A DNA stretch of 64,000 nt from Rhizobium oryzicola (GCF_030504645.1 NZ_JAUKWQ010000001.1:1240001-1304000); one strand, 5' to 3'. Shown: positions 17,036-27,378, counted from the first letter of the stretch. The notes: generated by a model from the sequence alone, not told the origin. A program made the numbers and translations.

Positions 17036-17976
17036 GGGTTGACGATCTGCGCCTTCTTGCGCAGTTCCTCCATGTACTTGGCCTCGTTCGGGTTTTGGGC
17101 GCCCTTTTTCATCTTGCCGATATCTTCTGCACGGAAGACAACTTCAGCCGCCGTATCGTCTGATACCTGACGCTGCTTGCAGATCGCCAGGAACTCGACG
17201 CCCTTCTCGGTAACACGCGTTCCGGTGGTGCCGTTCGGAGAGGCTTTTTCGATGAGCGGCTTCCATTCATCCGGCAGTTCGGGCGCCATAACGCGTCCAA
17301 GGCTGCGAATGGAAACATCATGCATGGTCTTGGCGAAGTCTTTGGCCTGATCACAGCCGGGATATTTCGAGCGCGCGGCTTCAGCTTCCGCTTTACGCTT
17401 GCCTGCAAGGGCTTTCTGCTTCGCGGCCGGGATGACAAAAATCACCTGCTGCAGGAAGTACTCGGTCGTGACAGGCTTTTCCTTGCTCTCCTGCATGCGC
17501 TTCACAAGCTCTTCGGAGGACATCCTGCCCTGCGCGCCGTAGCGTGCATTCACAAGACGCGGCCAGCTCATTTGGACGGCGATGAACGACTTGAAGTGGT
17601 CAGCGCCTACACCAGCCTGATCGAGGATTTTTGTGAGCTGCTGCGGCGTCATCTTGTTGCTTGCGGCAAAACGCTCGAAGGACTTGTCGACGTCTTCCGT
17701 GCTGACCGACATTTTCACGCGGGCGATTTCGTCGCGCTTCAGCGTTTCGTCGATCAGCTGTTCCTTCGCCATGCTGGCGAGATTGCCCTTCTGATGCTGC
17801 AGCTTCAGGAAGTTGACGCGCTTGGCAACATCGCTGTTGGTAATGGGCGTGCGGTTTACGACAACCGCGACCTCCGTTGCCGCTTGAGCATATTGATGTG
17901 CAGGGAGCGAGCCCAGCACAAGGCCAAAAACCGTCGCGGCAAGCGCCATCCGGCGAAATTGAGCGCTGAAAACCAT
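17032..17976 (-). CDS. surA: SurA-like periplasmic chaperone / peptidyl-prolyl isomerase
   Basis: The start at 17976 ([20 protein letters not shown]) gives 314 residues with a signal peptide ending near [10 protein letters not shown] and a good Shine-Dalgarno (GAAGGGA). [20 protein letters not shown] and the helices after it form the SurA N-terminal domain, and a parvulin-like region follows. It is shorter than E. coli SurA and has a single degenerate parvulin domain, as usual in rhizobia. It should escort outer-membrane proteins such as LptD, which is encoded directly upstream. Confidence 0.85.
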   Translation of the reverse strand: MVFSAQFRRMALAATVFGLVLGSLPAHQYAQAATEVAVVVNRTPITNSDVAKRVNFLKLQHQKGNLASMAKEQLIDETLKRDEIARVKMSVSTEDVDKSFERFAASNKMTPQQLTKILDQAGVGADHFKSFIAVQMSWPRLVNARYGAQGRMSSEELVKRMQESKEKPVTTEYFLQQVIFVIPAAKQKALAGKRKAEAEAARSKYPGCDQAKDFAKTMHDVSIRSLGRVMAPELPDEWKPLIEKASPNGTTGTRVTEKGVEFLAICKQRQVSDDTAAEVVFRAEDIGKMKKGAQNPNEAKYMEELRKKAQIVNP

Positions 17977-18102
17977 GTTCCGTCCCTTCCTGCAGCTCAA
18001 CGACATAAGCCGATGCGCGCGCTGCCGATCACTCGTATCGCGTTCGATTGCATATTTCATGCGGCGAAACAATGACGATGATGGAACACGGCTTGGTCTC
18101 GA

Positions 18103-20427
18103 CTATGGATTAAGTTCCGTTGATCCAACATTGATATCGCCGAGTGTCCGGAAGCTGAGACGCGCCGTAACCGTCCACGGGTTCGCATCCGTGCTTGCTG
18201 GCTTGTCCGTATAGGCAATCGTGAAGACCGTGCACTCATCCGCATAGGTCACACCGAGACCGCGACGGATCACCTGTTCCTTGTTCATGTCCCAGGTGGC
18301 TGTACCGCTGACCGACCAGTTCTGGTTGATCTTGAACGACGTCGTGCTCTTCAAATACTCCGTATCGCGCGAGGAGCCGTAATTCGGCTGCGCGTCGATA
18401 TTGGTATACACCAACTCGCCATTGATGCGCGGGAGCGAATAGGAGAAGGACGCGTCCATGCGGCGCATTTCAAGCGTCTTCTCGTCAAAGCGGCCCTGAG
18501 CCGATACCGAATATCCCTGCGGCAGATCGATGCCGGCCATCGCTACGAAATCGGAAACCTTCGATTCAAGGCCCGAGTCCGCACCGACATTAACGAGATC
18601 CGGCGTCGCAAAGGAGTTCAAGCCAGCCAGTTGGTAGGATTGGCCGAAGATACCACGAAGGCCGATGCCATTGTCGAAGGACCCGTTGTAGCGTAGCCCG
18701 ACATTGGCGCGCGTGCCGCCTTCCATGCGGTCATAGCCCGAGAACTTGTCACGCTGGAACAGGCTGGTTGCATCGAACACAAAGCTTTGAGCGTCTTCGT
18801 TCGGCAGCCCGCCAGCATTCTGTTCGTCAGGACGCAGATAAATCTGGGCAATCGGCTCGATTACATGCGTGCTGTTGGCTGTCGTCAACAGGATCGGGTA
18901 GCGCGCCTCAAGGCCGGCCGTCGCCATGTAGCGGGCATCAGAGCCAGAGGATTCAAAATCGCCGCCATAGGTCACGCCGTTGAAGCCTGGCGTATTGGAT
19001 GTGTGACGGCTGAGGTCGCCGCGTGCTGCAAGCAATGGCGTCAACAGCAACCCGTCATCCGTCGTGAAGGTACGCTTCCATTCCGCTTCGGTCGTGAAGC
19101 GGCTGTAGCTGCCCTCGATCCCACGGAAACGTGTCGAGCTTGCCTCGTTGTAGAAGTCATCCTTCTGGCGTGACAGGTTCGTCAGGTTCGATGTGATCGA
19201 GAATTCGCCACCAGCGATCGCTTCCGGCGCATAGTATTTGTAGTCCAGGGACGGGTAGACGATAGCTTGCTGCTTTTCAGCGGTGCGGCTGTAATCGGTG
19301 TCCTGGATGTTAAAGTAGTAGCCGCGCAGATCGAAGAAGTTCCGCTTCCCGATGCCTGTCAGATAGGCTTCGTTGGTGAAGGGCGTTTCATTGACGCCGG
19401 TCAGCCTATAGGTCTTCGAAAAGTTGTTGTCAGACTGGACCATGGCGTTCCAGCCAAAAGTCCAGCGCGGGTTGATTTCGAACTTGGCCTTCGACGCAAC
19501 CATCACGCGGGTATCCGCATGGGCGTCGCTGGTGCCGGCGGCAAAAGCGCCCGGATCGTTCTGGTTGATGAAGGCGAAGCGCAGCGTGTGGTCGCCATTA
19601 TCAAAACGGTTGCGCACTTCACCCTGGAGCAGAAGACCCTGCCGGGAATAATAGGTCGGAGCGATGGTCGCATCCATGCTCGGCGAGAAGACATGGTAAT
19701 AGGGTACGGTCAGACCGAAGCCGAGTTTCTGCGACACGGTCGCGCTCGGAAACAGAAAACCGGATTTACGCTCGACCGTTTCGTCCGGAACCGTCACGAA
19801 AGGCACATAGCCGATCGGCAGGCCGAACAATTCAAAAGTCGCATGCTCAAGGCGAATCGTATGGGTCTGGCCATCACGGATCACGCGCTGCGCCTTCACC
19901 TGCCAAAGCGGCGCCTTGTCCGGGTTCTTGGCGCAGGGCAGGCATGCCGTGTACACGCCGTTGTTCAGCACCATCTGGTCGCCGGGAAGGCGTTCGGCGC
20001 TTTCAGCCGCAAGGCGCGTGTTGTCGGTCGTTTCGACATGCAGAGAGTTGACGAAACCTTCGCCGAAGTTGTCCGTTACATCGAGAGCATCCGCATAGAC
20101 GCGGTTGCCACCCGGCTCGATCAACTCGATGTTGCCGGTAGCCATGACGCGGCCGGTCGTTTGGTTGTACTCAACCTTCTGCGCCACCATACGGTAGCGA
20201 TTGTAATAGATCTGCACGCCGCCCGTGGCTGTCACGAGTTTCGCGTCCTGATTGTATGTCAGGTCATTCGCGCGAAGGAGCATTTTCGCTCCATCGGCTG
20301 CTTCAGGCGCCAAGGATGAACCCTGCGCAAAAACGGGCAACGGGTAAACGGCCACCACACATACAGCCGTGCTGGTCAGCAGGGCTGCGAAAAGCCGTCT
20401 GATATTCCCGCGGTCAGTTACCGCCAC
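18103..20427 (-). CDS. lptD: LPS-assembly protein LptD
   Basis: This 774-residue protein has an N-terminal signal peptide (cut after VFAQG), an OstA/LptA-like domain with repeated strands (about 45-155), and a long C-terminal beta-barrel. With LptE it inserts lipopolysaccharide into the outer leaflet of the outer membrane. The start is a GTG at 20427 that shares one base with the lptG stop. Three cysteines remain after signal removal: a CxxC pair (TACLPCAK) and one near the C-terminus (ADECTVF). E. coli LptD has four disulfide cysteines, so the disulfide pattern must differ. Confidence 0.95.
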   Translation of the reverse strand: MAVTDRGNIRRLFAALLTSTAVCVVAVYPLPVFAQGSSLAPEAADGAKMLLRANDLTYNQDAKLVTATGGVQIYYNRYRMVAQKVEYNQTTGRVMATGNIELIEPGGNRVYADALDVTDNFGEGFVNSLHVETTDNTRLAAESAERLPGDQMVLNNGVYTACLPCAKNPDKAPLWQVKAQRVIRDGQTHTIRLEHATFELFGLPIGYVPFVTVPDETVERKSGFLFPSATVSQKLGFGLTVPYYHVFSPSMDATIAPTYYSRQGLLLQGEVRNRFDNGDHTLRFAFINQNDPGAFAAGTSDAHADTRVMVASKAKFEINPRWTFGWNAMVQSDNNFSKTYRLTGVNETPFTNEAYLTGIGKRNFFDLRGYYFNIQDTDYSRTAEKQQAIVYPSLDYKYYAPEAIAGGEFSITSNLTNLSRQKDDFYNEASSTRFRGIEGSYSRFTTEAEWKRTFTTDDGLLLTPLLAARGDLSRHTSNTPGFNGVTYGGDFESSGSDARYMATAGLEARYPILLTTANSTHVIEPIAQIYLRPDEQNAGGLPNEDAQSFVFDATSLFQRDKFSGYDRMEGGTRANVGLRYNGSFDNGIGLRGIFGQSYQLAGLNSFATPDLVNVGADSGLESKVSDFVAMAGIDLPQGYSVSAQGRFDEKTLEMRRMDASFSYSLPRINGELVYTNIDAQPNYGSSRDTEYLKSTTSFKINQNWSVSGTATWDMNKEQVIRRGLGVTYADECTVFTIAYTDKPASTDANPWTVTARLSFRTLGDINVGSTELNP

Positions 20428-21515
20428 TAGCCATCCTCCTGATGAAGCAGAATCGTTGCCCCGAGTGCCATTGCAACGACGACTGGAATCCAGACCGCTA
20501 CGAATGGTGGAACAACCCCGCTGCTCCCGAATGCTTTCACAAGCACCGTCACGACATAAAGCACGAAGCCGCAGACGATTCCACCCAGAATCACGGAGCG
20601 AGACTGCGCTATCCGACTGAATTTGAGTGATACGGTTGCGGCAATGAGTGTCATTGCCACCATGAGGAGTGGCAATGACAGGAGCGAGTGGAACTGGGTT
20701 TCCAGCGCCTTGGTGGAAATACCGAAGGAGCGAGCTGCTTCGATTTTTCTTAAAATGTCAAAGAAAGCAACGCTTTCAGGCTGCGATAGCGATTCGCGCA
20801 GGAAAGCAGGCTTCAGATTGGTACGGACCTGTGCCGATGCGACGCGTTGTGGCGGTGTATCGGCTCGCGTCTCCAGAACCGTGTTAAGCTGCCAGTAACC
20901 ATCTTCCAACTTGGCTGTGGCTGCGTCCTGTCTCAGGATGATGCGACCCTTCTGATCGAAGTGCACAACAACCGCATCGAACAGCATCGTCCCGCCGTCC
21001 TGATAGCTTTTCGCGCCGATGATCGTGTCATCCTTGCCGCTGATCTGGCGGATCCAGGGGACAAAATTGCTCTTCTTCTGGGCATTGCTGGCCGCGCGCC
21101 ATTCGGTCTCCATGCCGGAGGCCATTCTCTGTCCCCAGGCGGCAAGCGGGTTGACGACGAGAACAGCAAACAGGCCGACACAGAACGCGCCGAACACGAA
21201 GGGCGCGATAAACTGCCACACGGAGAGACCTGCAGCACGCGTCACCACCAGTTCAGACCGCCGGTTGAGTGCGATCAGCGTCGTCATGCCGATGAAAAGG
21301 GTGAGCGTCGGGATGGTCTGCTGGAAGATCAGTGGAAGGCGAAGCGCCGTCATCAGCAATCCGCCCGGAACAGTATAGCCAACCATCACGCCCATGCGGC
21401 GGCTGGTTTCACTGAAGTCGGCTAGAAAGATGATGCCGCATACGCCGAGGAAGAACCAGATGGCGGTGATGATGTAACGGCGGAAGAAATACAGGGATAG
21501 CGTACGTGCAATCAT
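20427..21515 (-). CDS. lptG: LPS export ABC transporter permease LptG
   Basis: The ATG at 21515 overlaps the lptF stop by 4 bases (ATGA) and gives 362 residues beginning MIARTLSLYFFRRYIITAIW. Three helices lie near each end around a periplasmic jellyroll domain, the YjgP/YjgQ family design. LptF and LptG form the membrane part of the transporter that extracts lipopolysaccharide from the inner membrane, powered by LptB encoded elsewhere. A longer upstream frame is overlap with lptF and is not used. Confidence 0.95.
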   Translation of the reverse strand: MIARTLSLYFFRRYIITAIWFFLGVCGIIFLADFSETSRRMGVMVGYTVPGGLLMTALRLPLIFQQTIPTLTLFIGMTTLIALNRRSELVVTRAAGLSVWQFIAPFVFGAFCVGLFAVLVVNPLAAWGQRMASGMETEWRAASNAQKKSNFVPWIRQISGKDDTIIGAKSYQDGGTMLFDAVVVHFDQKGRIILRQDAATAKLEDGYWQLNTVLETRADTPPQRVASAQVRTNLKPAFLRESLSQPESVAFFDILRKIEAARSFGISTKALETQFHSLLSLPLLMVAMTLIAATVSLKFSRIAQSRSVILGGIVCGFVLYVVTVLVKAFGSSGVVPPFVAVWIPVVVAMALGATILLHQEDG

Positions 21516-22696
21516 GCGCCACCTCCTTCCTTGGTTTCCGCCTTGCCGGGGCGACGAACCAGACCGTGAACGCTGCGAAAGATGCCGCCGATGAAGTTGG
21601 AGATGAAGCGCGGGGTGCGGATCTGCGTATTGGTCATCAGCAGCAGAATGGCAACGGCCGACGCAATCGCCGGAACGGCGTAGACGAGCGGTACCACGGA
21701 GGCATTCGTCTTGGTCAGGTTGGTCACGTAGAACAGCACCCAGCGCAGGCCGAAGCATACAATCAACGCACCGACCATCGGATGAAGGCGGGCGCGGCGG
21801 CTGGACCGTGCGCTGCCTGCCGTCACGAGCGACACGAGTGCGAACACGATGGGCAGCGTCCAGTCGGAGAAGCGGCGATGGATCTCGGAACGGAAACTGC
21901 CTGGCGATGCCAGGAAGACCTTGTCTGTCGGGTCCGGGTGCAGCAAGTCATTCAGACGGCGATCGCTTGCGTACACCGGGGTGTCACCGGACGATTCCGA
22001 CATTGAGGACAGATCGAACGCGTAGGAGACGAATTTGACGATGGAGATGCGTCCATCCTTCGTCTTGCGGTGCACCTCTCCGTCACGCATCGTCAGTGTC
22101 GTGCCGGTCGGGTCAATCGATCCTTCGCGGGCGTAGTAGATCAGATCCGAATTCGGATCGCGGAAATCGACCAGGAACAAGCCCTGCAGCACGCGGCCGG
22201 AATGCCGCTCGGAGATCTGTACATAGAGGCCGTCCTCGATGCTGCGGAACGTCTTTTCCTCGATGACCGACGACAGAAGATCGGCATAGGCCTCCGCGAC
22301 CATTTCGCGTGCGCGGATGCGCGACGGCGGCTCGACGAAGTTCGAGATCAGGAAGGAGAGGGCTGCCATCAAGATGGCGAGCAGCATGATCGGCTTGTAG
22401 AGAAGCGTGCGGGCGGCGCCTGCCGCATCGATCACGGCGAGCTCCGAATCATTGTTCATGGCGTTCAGGGTCTGCGTCACGCCGATAACCAGCGCGAACG
22501 GCAGAACGACCGGGATGATGGTCGGCAGAATGAAGGTGGCAAGCGTCGCGAATGAACCGATCGATTGACCGGTATCCGTGACCAGATTGATGCGGCCCAG
22601 CACCTGAATGGTCCAGATGATCGTCAGGACCGGCAGGAGCGTGATCAGAAACATCTGAAAGGCACGCCGCAATATATAGAGTTCTAGAATCTTCAT
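21512..22696 (-). CDS. lptF: LPS export ABC transporter permease LptF
   Basis: This 394-residue protein starts MKILELYILRRAFQMFLITL and has the six-helix YjgP/YjgQ pattern. TQTLNAMNNDSELAVIDAAG carries the coupling-helix region that contacts LptB. A periplasmic jellyroll occupies the middle, and the C-terminal tail is basic. It is the first gene of the lptF-lptG-lptD-surA-pdxA-rsmA run, with about 85 bases upstream available for a promoter before the PAP2 gene. Confidence 0.95.
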   Translation of the reverse strand: MKILELYILRRAFQMFLITLLPVLTIIWTIQVLGRINLVTDTGQSIGSFATLATFILPTIIPVVLPFALVIGVTQTLNAMNNDSELAVIDAAGAARTLLYKPIMLLAILMAALSFLISNFVEPPSRIRAREMVAEAYADLLSSVIEEKTFRSIEDGLYVQISERHSGRVLQGLFLVDFRDPNSDLIYYAREGSIDPTGTTLTMRDGEVHRKTKDGRISIVKFVSYAFDLSSMSESSGDTPVYASDRRLNDLLHPDPTDKVFLASPGSFRSEIHRRFSDWTLPIVFALVSLVTAGSARSSRRARLHPMVGALIVCFGLRWVLFYVTNLTKTNASVVPLVYAVPAIASAVAILLLMTNTQIRTPRFISNFIGGIFRSVHGLVRRPGKAETKEGGGA

Positions 22697-22780
22697 ACGT
22701 ATCCGGTCCGCCGGCTGTCATGGCACAGCTTCAGCATCGGGTTCTAAGCAATTTGTTTCAGTAAGGCGACACCGCCCCCG

Positions 22781-23641
22781 TCACAAACTTGTTCCTGAAG
22801 TTCGTTTTTTTTCGTCCTGTGTCATTTCGAAATACACCGTGACTGCGGCATAGATGACGGCGGAGGACAGGAACCCGAGCGTCACATCCGAAAGGTAGTG
22901 TCCTCCAAAGGAGACTCGGATGGCGGGGGTGACGAGGCAGATCGCCACGATCGGCGGGCCGAGAATGGGCCGCAAGGATTTTGGCAATAGCAGGATCAGG
23001 CAGGCAACCCAGCCGGCGCCGGCGGCTTCGCCTGATATGAACGAGCAGTTGTTCAGGCAGGCACCGTTGAGCGTGCCCGCGGCTGTGAACATATCCGCGC
23101 CGCCAAAAAGATCCGTATCGTACGGGCGCGGGCGCCCGGAAATGGTTTTGAGGATCAGGTTGACCAGCAGGTAGGGGCCGATCACGAAGGAGACGAGAGC
23201 GACAGAATACTGTCGCGTCTTCTCCTTGCTATAGGTCGCGCCGTGATGCTGCAGATTGCGAATGAGCAGGACAAGAATCAGCAGCGCCATCATGGCAGGC
23301 AGATAGAAGAAGATCTTGCGAAGCGCGACCAGAAGCTCTTCCGCAGAGTAGGGAAACTGCCCGCAGATCTGCGCTGCACGGGCTCCGCCGACACACTGTC
23401 CCTCCTGAAAAAACGAACGCGCCACATCGATATCGATCTGCGGAAAGGCATAAAACAGGGCGAGAAGAAGCCACCAAGCCGCGAACAAGGTCAGAAACCA
23501 GGCCATGGGCCGGTCATACAGATCCCTGATCCGACGTCTGGTGGATGCATGACGCGACGGAAGGATATAGGTCAAAACGCTGCCTCTGTTCTCGTTGCGG
23601 CTAATTAGCCACCATTCATGTGACATGACAAGATGGCCCAT
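22781..23641 (-). CDS. PAP2-family membrane phosphatase, possibly a lipid A phosphatase
   Basis: This 286-residue protein has about six membrane helices and the three PAP2 motifs: LKTISGRPRP, SFISGEAAGAG and RVSFGGHYLSD. The second motif has Glu where the classic PSGH has His. Such variants occur among bacterial lipid phosphatases of the LpxE type. The gene lies just upstream of lptF on the same strand, so removal of a phosphate from lipid A or undecaprenyl pyrophosphate is plausible but not proven. The start is uncertain (23641 or 23626). It is divergent from pepA. Confidence 0.75.
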   Translation of the reverse strand: MGHLVMSHEWWLISRNENRGSVLTYILPSRHASTRRRIRDLYDRPMAWFLTLFAAWWLLLALFYAFPQIDIDVARSFFQEGQCVGGARAAQICGQFPYSAEELLVALRKIFFYLPAMMALLILVLLIRNLQHHGATYSKEKTRQYSVALVSFVIGPYLLVNLILKTISGRPRPYDTDLFGGADMFTAAGTLNGACLNNCSFISGEAAGAGWVACLILLLPKSLRPILGPPIVAICLVTPAIRVSFGGHYLSDVTLGFLSSAVIYAAVTVYFEMTQDEKKRTSGTSL

Positions 23642-23723
23642 GAAGGTGACAGAAGCTCCCTTGCGTTACGGGGGGAAAAGATGATGATTGCCCGCTCAAA
23701 CTGACCTGAATACCGGAGATGAC

Positions 23724-25214
23724 ATGTCTGCATCCTATTCCATTACCTTTTCGCCTTCCGCACCGGCAGCAGGCGCACTGGCCGTCCTTCTCAAGCTTTC
23801 AGGCGATCATACACCCGCAGGCGCATCCTTTGCCGATCCTGGCCAGGTCTTGACGCGCGCGGCCGAGATCTCAGCATTTTCCGGCAAATCCATGTCCTCA
23901 CTGGAAGTTGTCGCTCCACACCAGTCGCCCTTTGACCGCATCGCCGTCATTGGCCTTGGCAAACCCGCGGACCTGAAAGCCTACGATTGGCTGCGCGCCG
24001 GCGGAAAGGCTGCCAGCGTTATCAAATCTGCCACCAATGTCGTGGTGGCAATTGACGCAGATGGCGTGGATGTCGACGGTGCCAAGGCCGCCGATGTGGC
24101 GCTTGGTCTTCTCCTGCGCGCCTATCGCTTCGACCGCTTCAAGACCAAAAAGGCTGATGATGACGATACGGATGCAAAGACCGTGTCTGTGACCATCGTC
24201 ACCGCGGCGCATGAAGCCGCAGCAGCCGCCTTCGAGGCAGGCAGGGCCGTAGCTGATGGCGTCAATCTCGCCCGCGAGCTGGTCAATCTGCCGCCCAATA
24301 TTCTCGGTCCCGTCGAGTTTGCGGAAAAGGCGAGGGGGCTCACCGCACTCGGCGTGGATGTCGAAATCCTGACGGAGACCGAAATGCGCGAGCTCGGCAT
24401 GGGTGCGCTGCTTGGCGTCGCTCAGGGGTCGGTCCGCCCGCCGCGGCTTGCCATCATGCGCTGGAATGGCGGCAAGCAAGGCGAAGCGCCGCTTGCCTTC
24501 ATCGGTAAGGGCGTTGTCTTCGATACCGGCGGTATTTCGATCAAGCCGGCGGCTGGTATGGAGGACATGAAGGGCGACATGGGCGGTGCTGCTGCCGTGA
24601 CCGGTCTTCTCCACGCCCTGGCGGCCCGCAAGGCGAAGGTGAATGCGGTTGGCATTATCGGGCTTGTGGAAAACATGCCCGATGGAAATGCCCAGCGTCC
24701 GGGCGATATCGTTACCTCCATGTCCGGCCAGACGATCGAGATCATCAATACCGATGCCGAAGGCCGTCTCGTGCTGGCGGATGCGCTCTGGTACTGCAAG
24801 GAAACCGTGAAGCCTCGCCTGATGATCGATCTCGCGACGCTGACGGGTGCCATCATGGTGGCGCTCGGCAACCTGCATGCCGGCCTCTTCTCGAACGATG
24901 ATGCGCTGGCGGTCCATCTGACCGCCGCAGGCGAGGAAAGCGGCGAGAAGCTGTGGCGCATGCCGCTTGGCAAGGACTACGACAAGATCATCGACTCGAA
25001 GTTTGCCGATATGAAGAACAGCGGCGGCCGTTATGGCGGCTCGATCACGGCGGCACAGTTCCTGAAGCGCTTTGTGGGCGATACCCCGTGGGCGCATCTG
25101 GATATTGCCGGCACGGCAATGAATTCGCCCAGCAACGAGATCAACCAGTCCTGGGGCTCCGGTTACGGCGTGCGCCTGCTCGACCAGTTCGTGCGCCAGA
25201 ACTACGAAGGATAA
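23724..25214 (+). CDS. pepA: Leucyl aminopeptidase (M17)
   Basis: The ATG at 23724 has GGAG upstream and gives 496 residues. The C-terminal catalytic half has the metal-binding [19 protein letters not shown], the [12 protein letters not shown] block and the family signature [12 protein letters not shown]. It releases N-terminal residues from peptides with two bound metal ions; some homologs also bind DNA. It is followed after 7 bases by holC, a conserved pairing. Confidence 0.96.
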   Translation: MSASYSITFSPSAPAAGALAVLLKLSGDHTPAGASFADPGQVLTRAAEISAFSGKSMSSLEVVAPHQSPFDRIAVIGLGKPADLKAYDWLRAGGKAASVIKSATNVVVAIDADGVDVDGAKAADVALGLLLRAYRFDRFKTKKADDDDTDAKTVSVTIVTAAHEAAAAAFEAGRAVADGVNLARELVNLPPNILGPVEFAEKARGLTALGVDVEILTETEMRELGMGALLGVAQGSVRPPRLAIMRWNGGKQGEAPLAFIGKGVVFDTGGISIKPAAGMEDMKGDMGGAAAVTGLLHALAARKAKVNAVGIIGLVENMPDGNAQRPGDIVTSMSGQTIEIINTDAEGRLVLADALWYCKETVKPRLMIDLATLTGAIMVALGNLHAGLFSNDDALAVHLTAAGEESGEKLWRMPLGKDYDKIIDSKFADMKNSGGRYGGSITAAQFLKRFVGDTPWAHLDIAGTAMNSPSNEINQSWGSGYGVRLLDQFVRQNYEG

Positions 25215-25221
25215 TGAACGC

Positions 25222-25671
25222 ATGACGGAGGTGCTGTTCTACCACCTGACCGAATCGAAGCTGGAGGATGCCCTGCCTGCGCTGCTCGAAAAGAGCGTCG
25301 AGCGCCGCTGGAAGGTCGTCCTGCAGACGATCGACGAGGAACGACGGGATCGGCTGGACCAGCACCTCTGGACATTCCGTGAGGAAAGCTTTCTCCCGCA
25401 CGGCACTGACGCGGGAGATTTTGCCGATCAGCAGCCGATCCTGCTGACGGCTTCTGCCGAGAACGGCAACGCCGCCACCGTGCGCTTCGTGGTGGATGGG
25501 GCCGAACTGCCGGATCTTGCCCCGTACGAGCGGGTCGTCTTCATGTTCGATGGCTACGATAACACTCAGTTGGAGGGCGCGCGCGCCCAGTGGAAGAAGC
25601 TGAAGGCGGAGGGGCACAGCCTCACCTATTGGCAGCAATCGCCGGAAGGCCGCTGGGTCAAGAAGGCGTGA
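25222..25671 (+). CDS. holC: DNA polymerase III chi subunit
   Basis: This 149-residue protein starts MTEVLFYHLTESKLEDALPA. It contains WKVVLQTIDEERRDRLDQHL, LWTFREESFLPHG and VVFMFDGYD, all conserved in HolC. Chi links the clamp loader to single-stranded DNA-binding protein. It is probably translated from the pepA transcript. Confidence 0.93.
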   Translation: MTEVLFYHLTESKLEDALPALLEKSVERRWKVVLQTIDEERRDRLDQHLWTFREESFLPHGTDAGDFADQQPILLTASAENGNAATVRFVVDGAELPDLAPYERVVFMFDGYDNTQLEGARAQWKKLKAEGHSLTYWQQSPEGRWVKKA

Positions 25672-25776
25672 GCAGAGTTAAGCCCGCAGGCCTTGGTCGA
25701 AGCGAGGGCCTTGTGCGGCGCACCACCGCTTGCTAGCTGAAGACGGTATCTTCCCCAAAGCAAAGATGGTGCATCC

Positions 25777-26373
25777 ATGACTGCTGAAAACACCCGCAAG
25801 GCCGATCATCCTGTCTCTGAATTCTTCGTCGAGCGTTGGTCGCCACGCGCCTTTGCGTCCGACACGATTTCGGAAGCGCAGCTGCATGCCATTCTGGAAG
25901 CGGCCCGCTGGGCTCCGTCCGCCTATAATGCGCAGCCCTGGCGCTTCATCTATGCGCTTCGTGGTGACGCGGCCTGGTCCTCGATCCTTGGTGCCATCAT
26001 GCCGTTCAACCAGGCCTGGGCGCAGAACGCAGCTGCAATCATCGTGATCGCCAGCGACACCAAGCTCGTGCCGCCCGGCAAGAGCGAGCGCGTCGATAAC
26101 GGCACCCATGCCTTTGATGCCGGCGCCGCCTGGGGTTACCTGGCGCTGCAGGCGCATATCAATGGCTGGGCAACGCATGCCATGGCAGGCTTCGACAAGG
26201 AAGCCATGGCCAAGGCCGTGAACCTGCCTGCAGAATTTGCCCTTCACGCCGTCGTTGCTCTGGGTAAGCAGGGCGATGTCGCCTCGTTGCCCGAACAGTT
26301 GCAGTCCCGCGAAGTGCCGAGCCCGCGCCGTGCGGTTGCCGAAAGTGCCGTTCACGGCGGCTTCAAGGGCTGA
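25777..26373 (+). CDS. Nitroreductase-family flavoprotein
   Basis: This 198-residue protein has the nitroreductase pattern. VERWSPRAFAS binds the FMN phosphate, AARWAPSAYNAQPWRFIYAL is the core block, and AWGYLALQAHINGWATHAMA lies at the dimer interface. Members reduce nitro, quinone or other acceptors with NAD(P)H. The substrate is unknown. It is monocistronic and ends at a perfect 13-bp terminator hairpin. Confidence 0.9.
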   Translation: MTAENTRKADHPVSEFFVERWSPRAFASDTISEAQLHAILEAARWAPSAYNAQPWRFIYALRGDAAWSSILGAIMPFNQAWAQNAAAIIVIASDTKLVPPGKSERVDNGTHAFDAGAAWGYLALQAHINGWATHAMAGFDKEAMAKAVNLPAEFALHAVVALGKQGDVASLPEQLQSREVPSPRRAVAESAVHGGFKG

Positions 26374-26390
26374 TCACTCCCACAAACACA

Positions 26391-26426
26391 TGAGGCCTCC
26401 CGATCGCTCGGGAGGCCTCAATTTTG
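26391..26426. terminator. Strong bidirectional terminator
   Basis: TGAGGCCTCCCGA (26391-26403) and TCGGGAGGCCTCA (26408-26420) form a perfect 13-bp stem with a four-base loop, followed by ATTTTGTTG. It ends the nitroreductase gene and can also serve the convergent deacetylase gene. Confidence 0.88.
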
Positions 26427-26438
26427 TTGTTCGTTGAA

Positions 26439-27323
26439 TTATTTGTCCGAACGATCGTTATCGAGTGAGGCGACCAGAAGCGGCGCGCTGCTGCCACCAC
26501 TGCCGCTGCGGCGGATATGGACGACCTTGTAACCGTCCGCCTTCAGCTGCGTCAGCAGGGCCGGCAGCATGGCGACGGTGCGGTTGTGAATGTCATGCAT
26601 CAGGATGATGCCGCGGCGATGGGCGCGGAGCGCGCTGACCGTTCGTGTGGCAACCGCTGCAGGCGAGACGCCAAAATAATCCTTGGAATCGATTTGCACA
26701 TCGAGAACGACCATGCCGTTGCTGGCCACCCACTGGCGCAGGCGATGCGTATCCGCCAGATAGGGGAAGCGGAAGAAGCCGACGCTTTCATGAGTCGCAC
26801 TCGCCACCGCATCGCGGCCTTTCTGGATATCTTCAATCGCCGCTTCGAAGGAGAGGTGGGCGAGGTTGGGGTGGCGATAGGTATGGCTGCCGATCGAGTG
26901 GCCTTCCGCAACTACCTTGCGCGCCAGTTCCGGATGGGCCTTTGCCATCTGTCCGACCATCAGGAAGGTCGCCTTCACACCGAACTGGTCGAGGATCGAG
27001 AGAATCCGCTCCGTCTTGTGCGGCATCGGGCCGTCGTCGAAGGTCAGCACGACCTCCTTGTCGTTCAGCGCAATGTCCGAAATGGAATTGACCGTTAACG
27101 TGCGGCCGGCCAGCGAACCGGGGTTGCCAAGCCTTCCCCAGGCCACTGGGGTGAGCGGTACGGGCGAATCGGCATTGGTCTTGCTCAACGGCTTGGCGGC
27201 CTGGGCGGGCGCAAAGGAGGAAACGAGCGTACCGCCATTGCTTGCCTCCATCTGGCTGCGGCCAGCACATGAGGAAAGAAGGCACGCAAGCGCGGCAGCG
27301 ACGCAGGCAACGCGAAGGGACAT
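26439..27323 (-). CDS. Polysaccharide deacetylase lipoprotein (NodB domain)
   Basis: The start at 27323 (MSLRVACVAAALACLLSSCA) gives 294 residues with a lipoprotein signal and lipobox LSSC, so the protein is likely membrane-anchored. The NodB domain has VLTFDDGPMPHKTE with the catalytic and metal-binding Asp residues, then SIGSHTYRHPNLAH with the metal-binding His pair, and LMHDIHNR near the end. It probably removes acetyl groups from peptidoglycan or an envelope polysaccharide. It is transcribed alone; direct repeats lie in the upstream region. Confidence 0.88.
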   Translation of the reverse strand: MSLRVACVAAALACLLSSCAGRSQMEASNGGTLVSSFAPAQAAKPLSKTNADSPVPLTPVAWGRLGNPGSLAGRTLTVNSISDIALNDKEVVLTFDDGPMPHKTERILSILDQFGVKATFLMVGQMAKAHPELARKVVAEGHSIGSHTYRHPNLAHLSFEAAIEDIQKGRDAVASATHESVGFFRFPYLADTHRLRQWVASNGMVVLDVQIDSKDYFGVSPAAVATRTVSALRAHRRGIILMHDIHNRTVAMLPALLTQLKADGYKVVHIRRSGSGGSSAPLLVASLDNDRSDK

Positions 27324-27378
27324 GGGGCGCGACTCGGATAAAGTGACCAATGAACTGATTTGCGGTCACTTTGTCCGA

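Noticed and set aside
23898..25223. 441-residue frame opposite pepA
   Set aside because: It is a shadow of the pepA gene with no independent start signal.
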